From: Chlorobiota bacterium
Lineage (GTDB): Bacteria; Bacteroidota; Bacteroidia; Bacteroidales; VadinHA17
Assembly: GCA_013152085.1 (NCBI GenBank)
Contig: JAADHC010000052.1
Location: 90,572 to 154,571, forward strand
Length of the DNA stretch: 64,000 nt
Direction of reading: 5' to 3'
The notes under the pieces are model-generated. The model was given only the letters and a program-made list of their open reading frames with translations, was not told the DNA's origin and did not search any database. The position numbers were made by a program, and so were the translations under genes. This document shows, piece after piece, positions 19,562-29,438 of the stretch. Each line of letters opens with the position of its first letter. Within the stretch, counting starts at the first letter, position 1.

Positions 19562-20002
19562 CTATTTCACCTTAAAGCCGAACATTATGGCCACACAGCC
19601 ACTTTCCGGTTCGGCCGATTTATCTCCACGAGTAGGGACTTTCACTGCAATTTTCAACTGCTGGCTGGTTTCCAGCTTAAAGTCCCAGGTTTTTGTAAAG
19701 TCCTTATCTTTATTACTAAATAACACGTTCTGGCTGGCATCCATGATTTTGAACTCAATTTCAGGAAGGTTATCCGATCCACAGATCGCAATACGATACT
19801 CCTGTCCTGAATAAAAGGTTTTATACAACTCTGCCTCTTCCCCTTCAGTCAGCACTGCTGCATGGTAGTTTCCATCATGGGTATACGGAACCAGTTCCAT
19901 TTTGCATACATTTTTTGCAAAACCTTTACATTGTGCATGACTATTCAGCGGAATAAAAATCAGAAAAAAAGATATAAAGATTAGCGTAACGTATCGTTTC
20001 AT
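19562..20002 (-). CDS. Small exported protein of unknown function
   Basis: 146 residues. A signal peptide is visible (MKRYVTLIFISFFLIFIPL, cleavage near SHA-Q). The mature part has several cysteines (CKGFAKNVC, ICGS, GCVAIMFG) that could form disulfides, and a beta-rich pattern. I recognise no family by name. It follows the lipoprotein gene by 11 bases on the same strand, so the two are likely one operon and may act together in the envelope. Confidence 0.72.
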   Translation of the reverse strand: MKRYVTLIFISFFLIFIPLNSHAQCKGFAKNVCKMELVPYTHDGNYHAAVLTEGEEAELYKTFYSGQEYRIAICGSDNLPEIEFKIMDASQNVLFSNKDKDFTKTWDFKLETSQQLKIAVKVPTRGDKSAEPESGCVAIMFGFKVK

Positions 20003-20013
20003 GGGGATAATTT

Positions 20014-20937
20014 TTATGAAATATAATTACTTCTGATAATTTCAACTTTTTTCTTAAGCTCTTTAAACACCTCAGGTGTAAGTGTAACCTGGGTTTGTGA
20101 TTTAATGGTAGTCACATCAGTGGCTGTATCAACAGATGTTTCAAGGTTAGAGCTTGTTTTCATAATGATTTTATCGAAGATAGCTTTCAGATCATCGATA
20201 TCTTTTTGAATGGACTGTACGTCCGGGTTATCTGAATTATCGGCAAGGAGCCGCATCACAATATCCAGCGAAAGTTTCTGGTCTACGATTCTGTCAACCA
20301 GTTTATTATTCTTCAAACTAACGGAATCCGGTACCATTTGAGTGGCAAGGTACAAACCTTCAACCCATCCTCCAACCAGGACGATAGCAGCAATGGCAGT
20401 CCTGTCGTTTTCTTTAAGATAGGAACTTGAGTTCATAAAGGTTTCGGATATGATGTCCATAATGACATCCCGGTTATTAATATTTTCTTCAAGCCTTTCG
20501 ATGGTTTCATCATTTATTGCATCGAGGATTCCCAGTCCGTCAGCCATTTTCTTCGCAGCATTCATATAACTGATGGATGCTTGTGTCTGATCGTAAAGAC
20601 TGGCAAAACTCAGATCACAGGTATAAATACCCAAATTTAATGCCATGCTTTTATTTGTGGTATAATTACCACTGTTATCTACGTTATTCAACAGATCTTC
20701 ATCATATATCGCACCGGCCGAACGGATTAGCATAGCCGTCTCCAGCGGTGAAGGCAGGGAATAAAAAATCTGTTTTGCCTCGTTGATATCCTGAAATAGG
20801 TCCTGATTTAATTCGGATACATCTACGGTTATCTCCGATTCTTCTGCGGGTTGTTTTTGATTTCCTGATTTACAGCCAAAAAGAAACATGGACAAAAAAG
20901 CAAGAAATACCGCACGGGTAAACATTTTATTAACCAT
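20014..20937 (-). CDS. Lipoprotein of unknown function
   Basis: 307 residues from the ATG at 20937 (MVNKMFTR); an in-frame ATG at 20952 would add five residues. The signal peptide ends in a lipobox, FLFGC, with C near residue 22. The mature protein is mostly helical and acidic, with no enzyme motif that I recognise (YTCDLSFASLYDQT, VGGWVEGLYLATQ). It is the first gene of a pair with the exported protein at 19562. The 265 bases upstream are AT-rich with no recognisable element apart from T-runs. Confidence 0.75.
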   Translation of the reverse strand: MVNKMFTRAVFLAFLSMFLFGCKSGNQKQPAEESEITVDVSELNQDLFQDINEAKQIFYSLPSPLETAMLIRSAGAIYDEDLLNNVDNSGNYTTNKSMALNLGIYTCDLSFASLYDQTQASISYMNAAKKMADGLGILDAINDETIERLEENINNRDVIMDIISETFMNSSSYLKENDRTAIAAIVLVGGWVEGLYLATQMVPDSVSLKNNKLVDRIVDQKLSLDIVMRLLADNSDNPDVQSIQKDIDDLKAIFDKIIMKTSSNLETSVDTATDVTTIKSQTQVTLTPEVFKELKKKVEIIRSNYIS

Positions 20938-21217
20938 AATCGACATGATCAAAATTTATACTAAATCAACGTTTTTCAAATTTATCAAAGTAAAATTAAT
21001 ATTTTTTTTAAAACCGCCACAATTTTTTTATAAAAACATGCCCGTTGCATATTTTATACAAAATCATTTTTGAATATTTAAATATACGGTTAATCCTGAA
21101 AGATGTTACCTGAAATCAATTTAGCAGAAAGCGAAAAAATCATATTACATCAGCATCCCGTTTTTTTCTGGTTATTAAATATCATGTAAATTTGCATGGC
21201 AGTAAGCTTTATGATTT

Positions 21218-21766
21218 ATGACGCCGGCAGAAAAGAAAAACAAGGAGATCATTAAACGACTTTTTTCTCCTGATGAAAAAGTTGTGATTCGTACCATAAC
21301 AGAGATCCGGGAACAAGGAACGGCAGCTCTGATCCCGGCGATCCTCGAAATATACCGGTCAACCTCTTCCCCGGTAATCAGGATGCAAATCCAACGCTTA
21401 CTCACCGATCTTAAAAACCAGGAAGCAGCAGGTCCACTGACGGAAGAGATATTTAAAATAAGTAATCCGGAACTTAAAAGAGCGTTGATGGCTGCCTGCT
21501 GGCAATCCGGACTTGATTTCTCTCCTTTTCTTAAGAAGTTTTTTAAATCCCTGTTGACAGAAGATTATGTTATTGCGCTGGAAGCCTTTTCTGTTATTGA
21601 GAATAACCTGAATCCGCTGGATAAATTGCAGCTTCAATTCTACTACGATTATCTATCCGAGCACATGGATCATTGCAGCCCGGTCACCCGGCCATTGACA
21701 CGTCAACTGGAGCAGATCATTACTGATACGATCCGGTCTTTCGATATGGATGATTACGAAATGTAA
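21218..21766 (+). CDS. HEAT-repeat-like protein of unknown function
   Basis: 182 residues, all-helical, with repeat-like pairs of amphipathic helices (DEKVVIRTITEIREQGTAALIPAILEI and so on), as in HEAT/armadillo adaptor proteins. No signal peptide. Such short proteins are conserved in Bacteroidota without an assigned role. It ends six bases from the convergent DHOD-like gene. Confidence 0.75.
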   Translation: MTPAEKKNKEIIKRLFSPDEKVVIRTITEIREQGTAALIPAILEIYRSTSSPVIRMQIQRLLTDLKNQEAAGPLTEEIFKISNPELKRALMAACWQSGLDFSPFLKKFFKSLLTEDYVIALEAFSVIENNLNPLDKLQLQFYYDYLSEHMDHCSPVTRPLTRQLEQIITDTIRSFDMDDYEM

Positions 21767-21772
21767 ACAGAA

Positions 21773-22750
21773 TCAGTGTAATTCCGAAAAATATTTCATG
21801 AATTGCGACCTTTCGTAAAAAGAAGGATCCGGAATGTTACGGTAACTCAGTTTTCCGCAAATTTCACGTACCGATGCATATTCATGCCTGTCGAGCCACT
21901 GATCCATTTCATCAATAATGGTTTTCAGATAAGGAATACCTTTCTGGTACAGAACCGAACATACCTGAACAACGGATGCCCCGGCCAGTAAGAGTTTAAT
22001 GACCGATTCACTTTCATGCACACCGGTCGAGGCAGCAAAATCAAGAGGCTCAAAATAACCGGAGAGAATCCCTATCCAGCGCAGGGTTTGCCTGATCTCG
22101 GAAGGATGACTAAAAACCTCAGCAGCCTTAAATTTTAACTTTTCAGGGTCAATATCAGGCTCATAAAAGCGATTAAAAAGAACGACCCCATCAACTTTTC
22201 TGAAATAAAGCTGGTTAATCAGGCCGGTAAGATTGGTAAATTGTCTGCCCAGTTTAAAAGATACAGGAATTTTAATTCTGTTTTTAATCTTTTCAGCCAG
22301 ATCATAATAAAGCTGTTCATAATCAGCAGCGGTTTTCCCGGGATCTGCGGGCAGAAAATAGACATTCAGTTCCAGGGCATCCGCACCGGCTTTTTCAATC
22401 TTTGAGGCAAAATCAATCCATTCACGGCTACTGATACAGTTGATGCTGGCAATTATGGGTATGGAAGTATTTTTTTTGGCATCCTCAATCAGGGTAAGAT
22501 ACTCATCTACTGAATGATGGCGCAAGTAATTCTTTACATAATCTACAGCCTCGGGATAATCCGTATCAGCCAGGAAAGTTCCGAACTCAAAAGCGATCTG
22601 TTCTTCGAAAAGCGATTTTAATACCACTGCAGCGGCACCGGAATCTTCCATTTCACATATTTTTTCTATATCTGATGTAAGACCCGAACTACTCACAACA
22701 ATGGGATTTCTGAGATTCATCCCAAGATACTTTACCTTTAAATCTGCCAT
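21773..22750 (-). CDS. Dihydroorotate dehydrogenase-like flavoprotein
   Basis: 325 residues. TIM-barrel pattern of the class 1 DHOD superfamily: NPIVVSSSGLTSD at the N-terminus, IIASINC, ALELNVYFLP, IPVSFKLGRQF, and GASVVQVCSVLYQKG (phosphate-binding end). It differs from true PyrD in the substrate loops, and the family is usually annotated as DHOD-like. Its substrate is unknown. It closes the long minus-strand series from gcvT, 24 bases after yggS. Confidence 0.82.
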   Translation of the reverse strand: MADLKVKYLGMNLRNPIVVSSSGLTSDIEKICEMEDSGAAAVVLKSLFEEQIAFEFGTFLADTDYPEAVDYVKNYLRHHSVDEYLTLIEDAKKNTSIPIIASINCISSREWIDFASKIEKAGADALELNVYFLPADPGKTAADYEQLYYDLAEKIKNRIKIPVSFKLGRQFTNLTGLINQLYFRKVDGVVLFNRFYEPDIDPEKLKFKAAEVFSHPSEIRQTLRWIGILSGYFEPLDFAASTGVHESESVIKLLLAGASVVQVCSVLYQKGIPYLKTIIDEMDQWLDRHEYASVREICGKLSYRNIPDPSFYERSQFMKYFSELH

Positions 22751-22774
22751 ACTTGTGGGTTTATGGTTTAGCGT

Positions 22775-23440
22775 TTAATGTCGTGTCCCGAAGATTTTCG
22801 TACCAATCCTGACTATGGTACTGCCTTCCGCAATAGCAGCCTGATAATCACCTGACATGCCCATTGAGATTTCGCTAAAATTATCTTCCTGCATAAAAAA
22901 ATCCCTGCTCAATGTGTGAAAGATCTCTTTCAGTTTCCCAAACTCCCTTTTCACCCGCGGGATATCATCGGTAAATGTGGCCATTCCCATTACCCCGCGC
23001 CAGCGTATATTTTGGAGGTTTTTCCATTCCTCCTCCCGCAAGATATCCAATAATTCTTCATAAGCAAAACCGAATTTCGATTCTTCTTCGGCAATGTGCA
23101 TCTCGAACAGGCAATCCTGTATTTTATGCAGTTTCCCTGCTTCGCGGTCAATCACCTGCATCAGTTTCCAACTGTCAACACTGTGAATTAAATGGACAAA
23201 AGAAATAATATATTTCACTTTATTGGTCTGCAGATGACCGATCATGTGCCAAAGGATATCGTCAGGCAACTGCGGTTGTTTTAAAATCAGTTCCTGAACC
23301 CTGTTTTCGCCAAAATGCCGCTGTCCCGTATCATAAGCCTCCCGGATCGCGCTCACAGGCATTGTTTTGGATACGGCAACCAGCGTAACATTGTCCGGGA
23401 TTTCCTGTCGTATTTTTTCCAGGTTTTGGCGAATACTCAT
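22775..23440 (-). CDS. yggS: YggS/PLPBP-family pyridoxal-phosphate homeostasis protein
   Basis: 221 residues. The PLP lysine lies in VTLVAVSKTMPV, followed by FGENRVQEL, WHMIGHLQTNKVK, HSVDSW and MGMSGDYQAAIAEGSTIVRIGT, all family signatures. These proteins bind PLP without a known catalytic reaction and keep vitamin B6 and amino-acid pools in balance. Co-location with serine synthesis (SerC is PLP-dependent) fits. Confidence 0.93.
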   Translation of the reverse strand: MSIRQNLEKIRQEIPDNVTLVAVSKTMPVSAIREAYDTGQRHFGENRVQELILKQPQLPDDILWHMIGHLQTNKVKYIISFVHLIHSVDSWKLMQVIDREAGKLHKIQDCLFEMHIAEEESKFGFAYEELLDILREEEWKNLQNIRWRGVMGMATFTDDIPRVKREFGKLKEIFHTLSRDFFMQEDNFSEISMGMSGDYQAAIAEGSTIVRIGTKIFGTRH

Positions 23441-23473
23441 CTCCGTAAAGATTGTAAAGCTAATAGAATAAGA

Positions 23474-24724
23474 TTAATCTTTAAGACTATGAATAACCAG
23501 ACCGCTACGTAATTTCGGCTCAAACCAGGTTGTTTTGGGCGGCATAATATTTCCGGTATCGGCTATGGTTATCAATTGTTCAAGGGATACAGGGTACAGG
23601 GCAAAAGCCACCTGCATCTCTCCTGAGTCCACACGGCGTTTCAGTTCTTCCAGTCCGCGGATGCCTCCGACAAAGTCGATCCGGTCCGAACGCCTCAGGT
23701 CGGTAATGTTAAACAAGGGTTTCAGAACCTGCTCAGTAAGTACTGTCACATCCAGTATTCCGATAGGATCGTCATCACTGTAGGTTCCGGGCAGAGCGGT
23801 CAGGGCATACCAATATCCGTCAAGATACATCGAAAAACAGTGTAGTTTATCCGGCCGGAAAGGAGATGTTCCTTTGTGCTCGATCATAAAAGATTTTTCA
23901 AGTTGTTTAAGAATTTCGTCAGGGGTATGACCATTAAGGTCACGGATCACACGGTTATAATCAATAATGGTAAGCTGATCGTGGGGAAAATGAACGGCAA
24001 GGAAATAATTATACGCTTCCTCCCCGGTGTGGTTTGGATTATTTTTTCGTTTTTCCATCCCGACACGAGCGGCGGCGGCAGTGCGGTGATGGCCGTCGGC
24101 AACGTATGTTGCAGGAACGGCAGCAAACTGTTCCACCAGATCGTCGATAACTTCCCGCTTCCTGATCACCCAAAACCGGTGTCCCACGCCATCATCTGCT
24201 GTGAAATCATATTCCGGATCATGCGTATCAATATAACGGGCTATAATATCATCAATTGCAGGTTCTTTCTTATAGGTAAAGAATACCGGCTCGATATTGG
24301 CATTATTTACCAGGATATGTTTCATCCGGTCTTCTTCCTTTTCCGGCCGTGTAAGTTCATGCTTTTTGATAATACCATCGTTGTAATCATCCACCGATGC
24401 ACCGGCGACCAGGCCGTATTGTGTTTTTCCCTGCCATGTCTGTGCATAAACATAAAGGTATTCCTCATCATCCTGAACCAGCCAACCCTGTTCTATAAAA
24501 GCATGAAAATTTTCCCTGGCTTTGTTGTAAACGGCTTCACTATGGACATCAATCCCCGGCTCAAGGTCAATTTCAGACTTAATAATATGCAGGAGCGAAT
24601 AGGGATTGTCTGCAGCTTCTTCCCGGGCTTCGCCAGAATTTAAAACATCATAAGGGCGGGATGCAATTTTTGCAGCCAGTTCCCTTGGAGGCCGGAATCC
24701 CCTGAAAGGTTTAATTTTTGCCAT
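23474..24724 (-). CDS. DUF1015-family protein
   Basis: 416 residues. The N-terminus IKPFRGFRPPRELA and PYDVLNSGEAREEAADNP, and the central YVADGHHRTAAA motif, are typical of DUF1015. The GHHR part resembles ParB/SerK-type nucleotide-dependent kinases; an ADP-dependent serine kinase role (SerK-like) is a plausible inference given the neighbouring serA and serC, as in other Bacteroidota. It follows the small lipoprotein gene by 12 bases. Confidence 0.88.
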   Translation of the reverse strand: MAKIKPFRGFRPPRELAAKIASRPYDVLNSGEAREEAADNPYSLLHIIKSEIDLEPGIDVHSEAVYNKARENFHAFIEQGWLVQDDEEYLYVYAQTWQGKTQYGLVAGASVDDYNDGIIKKHELTRPEKEEDRMKHILVNNANIEPVFFTYKKEPAIDDIIARYIDTHDPEYDFTADDGVGHRFWVIRKREVIDDLVEQFAAVPATYVADGHHRTAAAARVGMEKRKNNPNHTGEEAYNYFLAVHFPHDQLTIIDYNRVIRDLNGHTPDEILKQLEKSFMIEHKGTSPFRPDKLHCFSMYLDGYWYALTALPGTYSDDDPIGILDVTVLTEQVLKPLFNITDLRRSDRIDFVGGIRGLEELKRRVDSGEMQVAFALYPVSLEQLITIADTGNIMPPKTTWFEPKLRSGLVIHSLKD

Positions 24725-24736
24725 ACCGTAAAAAAA

Positions 24737-25153
24737 TTAATGATAAACATCGACTTTCCAGCTTCCCGGTTTTCTGATATTTATATCCGCTTTACAAATT
24801 TTTTCAATGGGACTTGTCCCTTCGTTAACATTGATTCTGTAATTCATAAAAAGATGAAAAGGTAAAGAAACGTCATGATAGACAATCTGGTTGTTTTGAA
24901 AATCCCCAAATTCCCTGGTTTGAAAGCTATATCCCGGTAAAACAGAAAAACCACTATAAGTCATTGCTTTAAAATTCACATAAACGGTATTTCCCTCTCC
25001 CAGATAACGAAAAATAATATTTCGGATTTCACTATCCGGGTCGTTTTGATACGAGGCCATATCGGGTGTGACTTTTATACGCTCTGTTGTACCACACCGG
25101 GAAAATGAAACCAGAAATATTATCAGGCTGAGAAAACAGATATTAACTTTCAT
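24737..25153 (-). CDS. Small lipoprotein-like protein
   Basis: 138 residues. A hydrophobic start (ICFLSLIIFLVSFS) runs into RCGTTE, a possible though non-ideal lipobox (SFSRC). The mature part is beta-rich (NTVYVNFKAMTYSGFSVL). No family recognised. It sits between serA and the DUF1015 gene with gaps of 13 and 12 bases, so it is part of the operon even though its role in serine metabolism is not evident. Confidence 0.68.
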   Translation of the reverse strand: MKVNICFLSLIIFLVSFSRCGTTERIKVTPDMASYQNDPDSEIRNIIFRYLGEGNTVYVNFKAMTYSGFSVLPGYSFQTREFGDFQNNQIVYHDVSLPFHLFMNYRINVNEGTSPIEKICKADINIRKPGSWKVDVYH

Positions 25154-25166
25154 ATACGTTTATTCT

Positions 25167-26090
25167 TTATTTGTTTACCTGAAAGGTTGTATCGCCGTTA
25201 TTAAAGAAGTTTACAATCTGTCTGGCAGCAGCCACTCCCGCATTTATATTGGCTTCTGCAGTTTGTGCTCCCATCTTTTTAGGGGTAAAATAAAATCTGC
25301 CGGAATATTTTTCTGCAATGGCCGGGGCACAGTCCGGAGCAATATCGGACACATACCTGAAATCCTCCCTTTCTTCAAACATTTTCAATAAACCATCCTC
25401 ATCAATCACTTCTTTTCTGGCTGTATTTACAAGCGTAGCACCCTGTGGCAGGCGGTTTAACAGGGTAAAATTGATAGATTTTCTCGTTTCGTCCGTTGCC
25501 GGGATGTGCAGGGAAAGATATTGTGATTTATCAAAAAGTCCTTCCATTGCAGCCACCGGAATCACCCCGTCCTGTTTTATTTGCCCGTCCGGAATAAACG
25601 GGTCATAAGCATAAACCTCCATACCGAAACCTTTTCCAATGGCTGCTACCATACTTCCCACATGTCCATAAGCAAGGATTCCCAGTGTTTTTCCTCTCAG
25701 CTCGGTTCCCGGTTTTCCGGAAAATAATCCGCGGGCCATGTAAATCATTAATCCGAAAGCCAGTTCAGCGACAGCATTGGAATTTTGCCCCGGAGTATTC
25801 ATTACCACAATATTTTTCGAGGAGGCAGCCACAAGATCGATATTATCGTAACCTGCACCGGCACGTACGATAATATCCAGATGAGGAGCAGCGCTGATTA
25901 CCTCAGAAGTGATTTTATCACTCCGGACAATCAGTGCATGTACATTTTCCACAGCGGAAAGCAATTCATCCCCGGATGTATATTTTTCGAGGAGCGAAAC
26001 GGTAAAACCCGCTTCTTTGAAAATGTCTGTCATCTGCTCTGCGGCAACGGGGGCAAAGGGTTTTTCGGTAGCTATCAGAATATTCTTCAT
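25167..26090 (-). CDS. serA: D-3-phosphoglycerate dehydrogenase, short form without ACT domain
   Basis: 307 residues. Substrate domain with RSDKITSE and VRAGAGYDNID, NAD domain with LGILAYGHVGSMVA, catalytic arginine in VNTARKEVIDE and a late catalytic region. It makes 3-phosphohydroxypyruvate, the first step of serine synthesis. The regulatory ACT domain of the long SerA is absent, so feedback by serine in the E. coli manner is unlikely. Located 38 bases after serC. Confidence 0.92.
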   Translation of the reverse strand: MKNILIATEKPFAPVAAEQMTDIFKEAGFTVSLLEKYTSGDELLSAVENVHALIVRSDKITSEVISAAPHLDIIVRAGAGYDNIDLVAASSKNIVVMNTPGQNSNAVAELAFGLMIYMARGLFSGKPGTELRGKTLGILAYGHVGSMVAAIGKGFGMEVYAYDPFIPDGQIKQDGVIPVAAMEGLFDKSQYLSLHIPATDETRKSINFTLLNRLPQGATLVNTARKEVIDEDGLLKMFEEREDFRYVSDIAPDCAPAIAEKYSGRFYFTPKKMGAQTAEANINAGVAAARQIVNFFNNGDTTFQVNK

Positions 26091-26128
26091 TTTAGTATAT
26101 TTTCAGTTAATCAAAGGATAACAATGAT

Positions 26129-27202
26129 TTAAGCATTGTGCGATTCAAATTCCCGCATAACCTCAATCAAAGCTTTTACACTTTCCGGAGGCAGGGCATT
26201 ATAAAGTGAAGCACGGAATCCTCCAACAGAACGATGGCCTTTAATACCGATCATGCCCCGGGAGGTAGCAAACTCAAGAAATGATTTTTCAAATTCTTCA
26301 TACCCTTCTGACATCACCCAGCACACATTCATCACCGACCTGTCAAGCTCGTCGGCAACCGTTGTTTTAAAGAGTTTATTCCGTTCAATTTCTGCATACA
26401 GCATAGATGCCTTTTCGGCATTTCTTTTTTGCATAGCATCAACGCCACCCTCATTTTTAACCCATATCATGGTTTGGAGCGCAGCATAAACCGGTAATAC
26501 CGGGGGGGTATTAAACATCGAACCTTTTTCAATATGTGTCCGATAATCAAACATTGTTGGAATTTTTCTATCCACTTTCCCCAGTACATCTTCACGAACA
26601 ATGACAAAAGTAACGCCTGCCGGGGCAAGGTTTTTCTGTGCTCCGCCATAAATCACGGCATATTTCGAAACATCTACAGGCCGGCTCAGGATATCCGACG
26701 ACATATCTGCGACCAATGGTACCGGACAATCCATATCTTCCTTTATCTCCGTACCATAAATAGTATTGTTTGTGGTAATATGAAAATAATCTGCATCCTT
26801 AGGTACCTGATATCCTTTGGGGATATAGTTAAAATTAGCATCTTTTGATGATGCCATTTCAACCACTTCGCCGTAAAGCGCAGCTTCTTTTACGGCTTTT
26901 GATGCCCAGGCACCGGTATTCAGATAGGCAGATTTTTTCTGCATCAGGTTCATAGGCACTACAGTAAACTGCGTACTGGCACCACCTCCAAGGAACAACA
27001 CATGGTAACCTTCAGGTATATCCAATAATTCCTTAAAATATTGCTGTGCCTGCTCCATTACTTCGGTAAACTCCTTACTTCGATGGGACACTTCCATAAT
27101 CGAGAGGCCCATTCCGGCAAAATCCTTTACCGCTTCAGCTACATTATTAATAGTGAACTCCGGCAGTATTGCAGGTCCGGCATAAAAGTTGTGTTTTTTC
27201 AT
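26129..27202 (-). CDS. serC: Phosphoserine aminotransferase
   Basis: 357 residues. [11 protein letters not shown] at the N-terminus, the GGGASTQF phosphate-binding loop, and the PLP lysine in [13 protein letters not shown] mark SerC. It transaminates 3-phosphohydroxypyruvate to O-phosphoserine. It is followed by serA on the same strand. A weak -7-like GAAATTTG occurs about 40 bases upstream on this strand, so serC may also have its own promoter. Confidence 0.96.
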   Translation of the reverse strand: MKKHNFYAGPAILPEFTINNVAEAVKDFAGMGLSIMEVSHRSKEFTEVMEQAQQYFKELLDIPEGYHVLFLGGGASTQFTVVPMNLMQKKSAYLNTGAWASKAVKEAALYGEVVEMASSKDANFNYIPKGYQVPKDADYFHITTNNTIYGTEIKEDMDCPVPLVADMSSDILSRPVDVSKYAVIYGGAQKNLAPAGVTFVIVREDVLGKVDRKIPTMFDYRTHIEKGSMFNTPPVLPVYAALQTMIWVKNEGGVDAMQKRNAEKASMLYAEIERNKLFKTTVADELDRSVMNVCWVMSEGYEEFEKSFLEFATSRGMIGIKGHRSVGGFRASLYNALPPESVKALIEVMREFESHNA

Positions 27203-27297
27203 CGTACGGGATTTTATGTTTTTCTTGATGCAAATTTCGAATATTCAGGAGGAAAAAAAAATAAGTTACATTAAAAAATCAAATTTTATCCGAAAAA

Positions 27298-28014
27298 TTA
27301 TATTTTTCTTAACGAGCCGTTTTCAAGAACCGGAATAACGTCCGTAATATCTATCGAATGACAATATTCGATAGCGTTATCCAATCCCAGTTCCCTCAAC
27401 CTGGTTCGCTGAGCCACTTTATCAATATAATTCAAGAGATCCGGACGGGCCATGATCCACAGGTCACGGGCAGCTTTTGCCGAATCACAAATGGTTTCAA
27501 ACTTTCCTGATTCCAACAATCTATCGGCGAGAAACCCGGCAAAGACGGAATCTTCAAGGCTGAATCTGTCTTTCCAGGCAGCACAGAGAATAATTACGTC
27601 CCTGTCCATATTTATCAGATGTTTTTCCAGTGCAGAAATGTTTAAAAACCCACCGATCACAACCTGGGCACAATGGCCGGCTTGCTGAATAGCCTGCGTA
27701 CCGTTGGTGGTACTATAGACAATTGTATGGCCTTTGACTTTTTCCGGGGTAAAATTATCAGGCGAGTTCCCAAAATCAGCAAAATCAAGCACTTTACCAT
27801 CTCGTTCGGCAGCTATCAGGAATCCCTTATCCTTATAGTTTTTTGCTTCATCAATTGTCCGGACGGGAATCAGTCGTTCCACTCCATTCTGAAAAGCCGT
27901 AATAATCGAAGAGGTTGCCCTGAGGATATCCACCACCACAACCACTGCATCAGGTTTCTCATACAATGGGAACATGATCGGTGAAAAACAGACTTCAAGA
28001 ATATGTTTCTTCAC
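27298..28014 (-). CDS. comB: 2-phosphosulfolactate phosphatase-family protein (ComB)
   Basis: 238 residues. Family signatures: VVVVDILRATSSIITAF near residue 25, LIAAERDG, FGNSPDNF, TTNGTQAI, and CAAWKDRFSLEDSVFAG. ComB removes phosphate from 2-phospho-3-sulfolactate, a step of coenzyme M synthesis in methanogens and of sulfolactate formation in some bacteria. Seven bases separate it from gcvT and 95 from serC. In a Bacteroidota host its natural product is not certain; sulfonate metabolism is the best guess. Confidence 0.88.
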   Translation of the reverse strand: MKKHILEVCFSPIMFPLYEKPDAVVVVVDILRATSSIITAFQNGVERLIPVRTIDEAKNYKDKGFLIAAERDGKVLDFADFGNSPDNFTPEKVKGHTIVYSTTNGTQAIQQAGHCAQVVIGGFLNISALEKHLINMDRDVIILCAAWKDRFSLEDSVFAGFLADRLLESGKFETICDSAKAARDLWIMARPDLLNYIDKVAQRTRLRELGLDNAIEYCHSIDITDVIPVLENGSLRKI

Positions 28015-28021
28015 AAATAGC

Positions 28022-29137
28022 TTATTTATCCGTTTCGGGATGATAAAACGGGAAATTTACAATGACTGCTTTCAGTAATTTATTTCGAACTTCCACGAAG
28101 ATCTCGGTACCCGTCTTCCAGAATCCTTTTTTCAGATATCCCATGCCAATACCTTTCTTCAGCATTGGCGATACAGAACCGGAAGTTACCTCACCGATAC
28201 GATTTCCTTCGACATCAACAAGATTATAATGTTGTCGCGGAATTCCCCGGTCAATCATAATAAATCCTTTCAGTCTTTTATCCGTACCTTCTTCTTTTTG
28301 TTTCAGGAGGAAATCTTTATCGATAAAGTCCTTATCGTCCGTAAATTTGGTAATCCAATCCAATCCGGCTTCTATAGGAGAAGTAGTATCGTCGATGTCA
28401 TTTCCATAGAGACAAAATCCCATTTCGAGGCGCAGGGTATCCCTGGCTCCAAGTCCTATAGGTTTGATTCCGTACTCTTTGCCAGCATTCATAACAGCCT
28501 GCCAGATTTCCGGTCCTTTTTCAGCCGGCATATAAATCTCACACCCTCCGGCACCGGTATACCCCGTTGTGGAAAAAATCACATCGTCAATACCGGCAAA
28601 AGAAATCTTCTTAACCATATAATAAGGCATGTCAACCACAGATATATTTGTAAGTTTCTGCATGGCCTTTAAAGCAAGTGGTCCCTGGACAGCCAGTTGT
28701 CCATACCGGTCCGAAGCATTGAGAAGTTCTTCGCCAACCACCAGGTCAAACGGTTTACCTTGCTCACAAAGCCAGTTAAAATCTTTCTCTGTGTTATAAG
28801 CATTCACAACCAAAAGGTATTTTCCTTCATCCAGACGATAAACAAGTAAGTCATCCACGATACCGCCCCTGCCATTGGGCAGGCAACTGTATTGAACTTT
28901 CCCGTCAAAAAGCACGGATACGTCATTGGAAGTCACATATTGTAAAAATGGCATGGCTTTCGGTCCTGTTACCCATATCTCACCCATATGCGAGACATCG
29001 AAAACGCCCAGTTTTTCGCGCACCGTAATGTGTTCATCCTGAATTCCGGAATATTCAAGGGGCATCTGAAACCCTGCAAAGGGAATAATCTTAGCACCCA
29101 GGTTCCTGTGAATATCAATAAAAGGTGTCTTTTTCAT
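28022..29137 (-). CDS. gcvT: Glycine cleavage system T protein (aminomethyltransferase)
   Basis: 371 residues. Folate-binding fold of Gcv[21 protein letters not shown] at the start, [34 protein letters not shown], and the late [19 protein letters not shown] segment. It moves the methylene unit from lipoyl-bound aminomethyl to tetrahydrofolate. It starts the minus-strand series that includes serine synthesis, consistent with one-carbon and serine-glycine interconversion. Confidence 0.96.
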   Translation of the reverse strand: MKKTPFIDIHRNLGAKIIPFAGFQMPLEYSGIQDEHITVREKLGVFDVSHMGEIWVTGPKAMPFLQYVTSNDVSVLFDGKVQYSCLPNGRGGIVDDLLVYRLDEGKYLLVVNAYNTEKDFNWLCEQGKPFDLVVGEELLNASDRYGQLAVQGPLALKAMQKLTNISVVDMPYYMVKKISFAGIDDVIFSTTGYTGAGGCEIYMPAEKGPEIWQAVMNAGKEYGIKPIGLGARDTLRLEMGFCLYGNDIDDTTSPIEAGLDWITKFTDDKDFIDKDFLLKQKEEGTDKRLKGFIMIDRGIPRQHYNLVDVEGNRIGEVTSGSVSPMLKKGIGMGYLKKGFWKTGTEIFVEVRNKLLKAVIVNFPFYHPETDK

Positions 29138-29301
29138 ATGATATTTTTATATTTTCTGATCATGAAGAAAATAATAATATTTTTGATTTATATCACAGTC
29201 TGCTGTCTTAATAAAGTCATTTTATACATTGATTAATCACAATTATCCCGTAAATACAGATTATATAGTTTTATCTTTTTTACGTTATAATCCGGTGAAG
29301 G

Positions 29302-29309
29302 CAAAAGTA
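29302..29309 (-). promoter_or_regulatory. Possible -7 element of gcvT
   Basis: TACTTTTG on the minus strand matches TAnnTTTG fully. No -33 TTTG is seen. It would give gcvT a leader of roughly 155 bases, AT-rich, in which I see no known glycine riboswitch features. The remaining 29138-29438 gap holds only this site and the terminator at 29378-29416. Confidence 0.35.
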
Positions 29310-29377
29310 GCGATTTTAACCGGTCTTGCCATCCGTTAAAATATCTTCTGCAACAGATTTTTTATCATATAAAAAAA

Positions 29378-29416
29378 GATACCCGCAATAACGTACAAAA
29401 GACCATGCGGGTATCT
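29378..29416 (-). terminator. Terminator of the OmpA-family gene
   Basis: An 11-base-pair stem (AGATACCCGCA / TGCGGGTATCT) closes a 17-base loop, with seven A on the left that become a U-tract on the minus strand. It lies 23 bases after the stop of the 29439-31562 gene. Confidence 0.82.
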
Positions 29417-29438
29417 GCCAGTTTAAGTTCACAAATGC

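Noticed and set aside
23876-24643. A 255-codon plus-strand frame opposite the DUF1015 gene
   Set aside because: It overlaps a strongly recognised gene on the other strand and resembles no protein family.
29161-29235. A 24-codon plus-strand ORF with a signal-peptide-like, cysteine-ending sequence before gcvT
   Set aside because: Too short and AT-rich to separate from chance, and it lies antisense to the probable gcvT leader.
29138-29301. Possible glycine riboswitch in the gcvT leader
   Set aside because: The leader is AT-rich, and I found none of the conserved glycine-aptamer segments.
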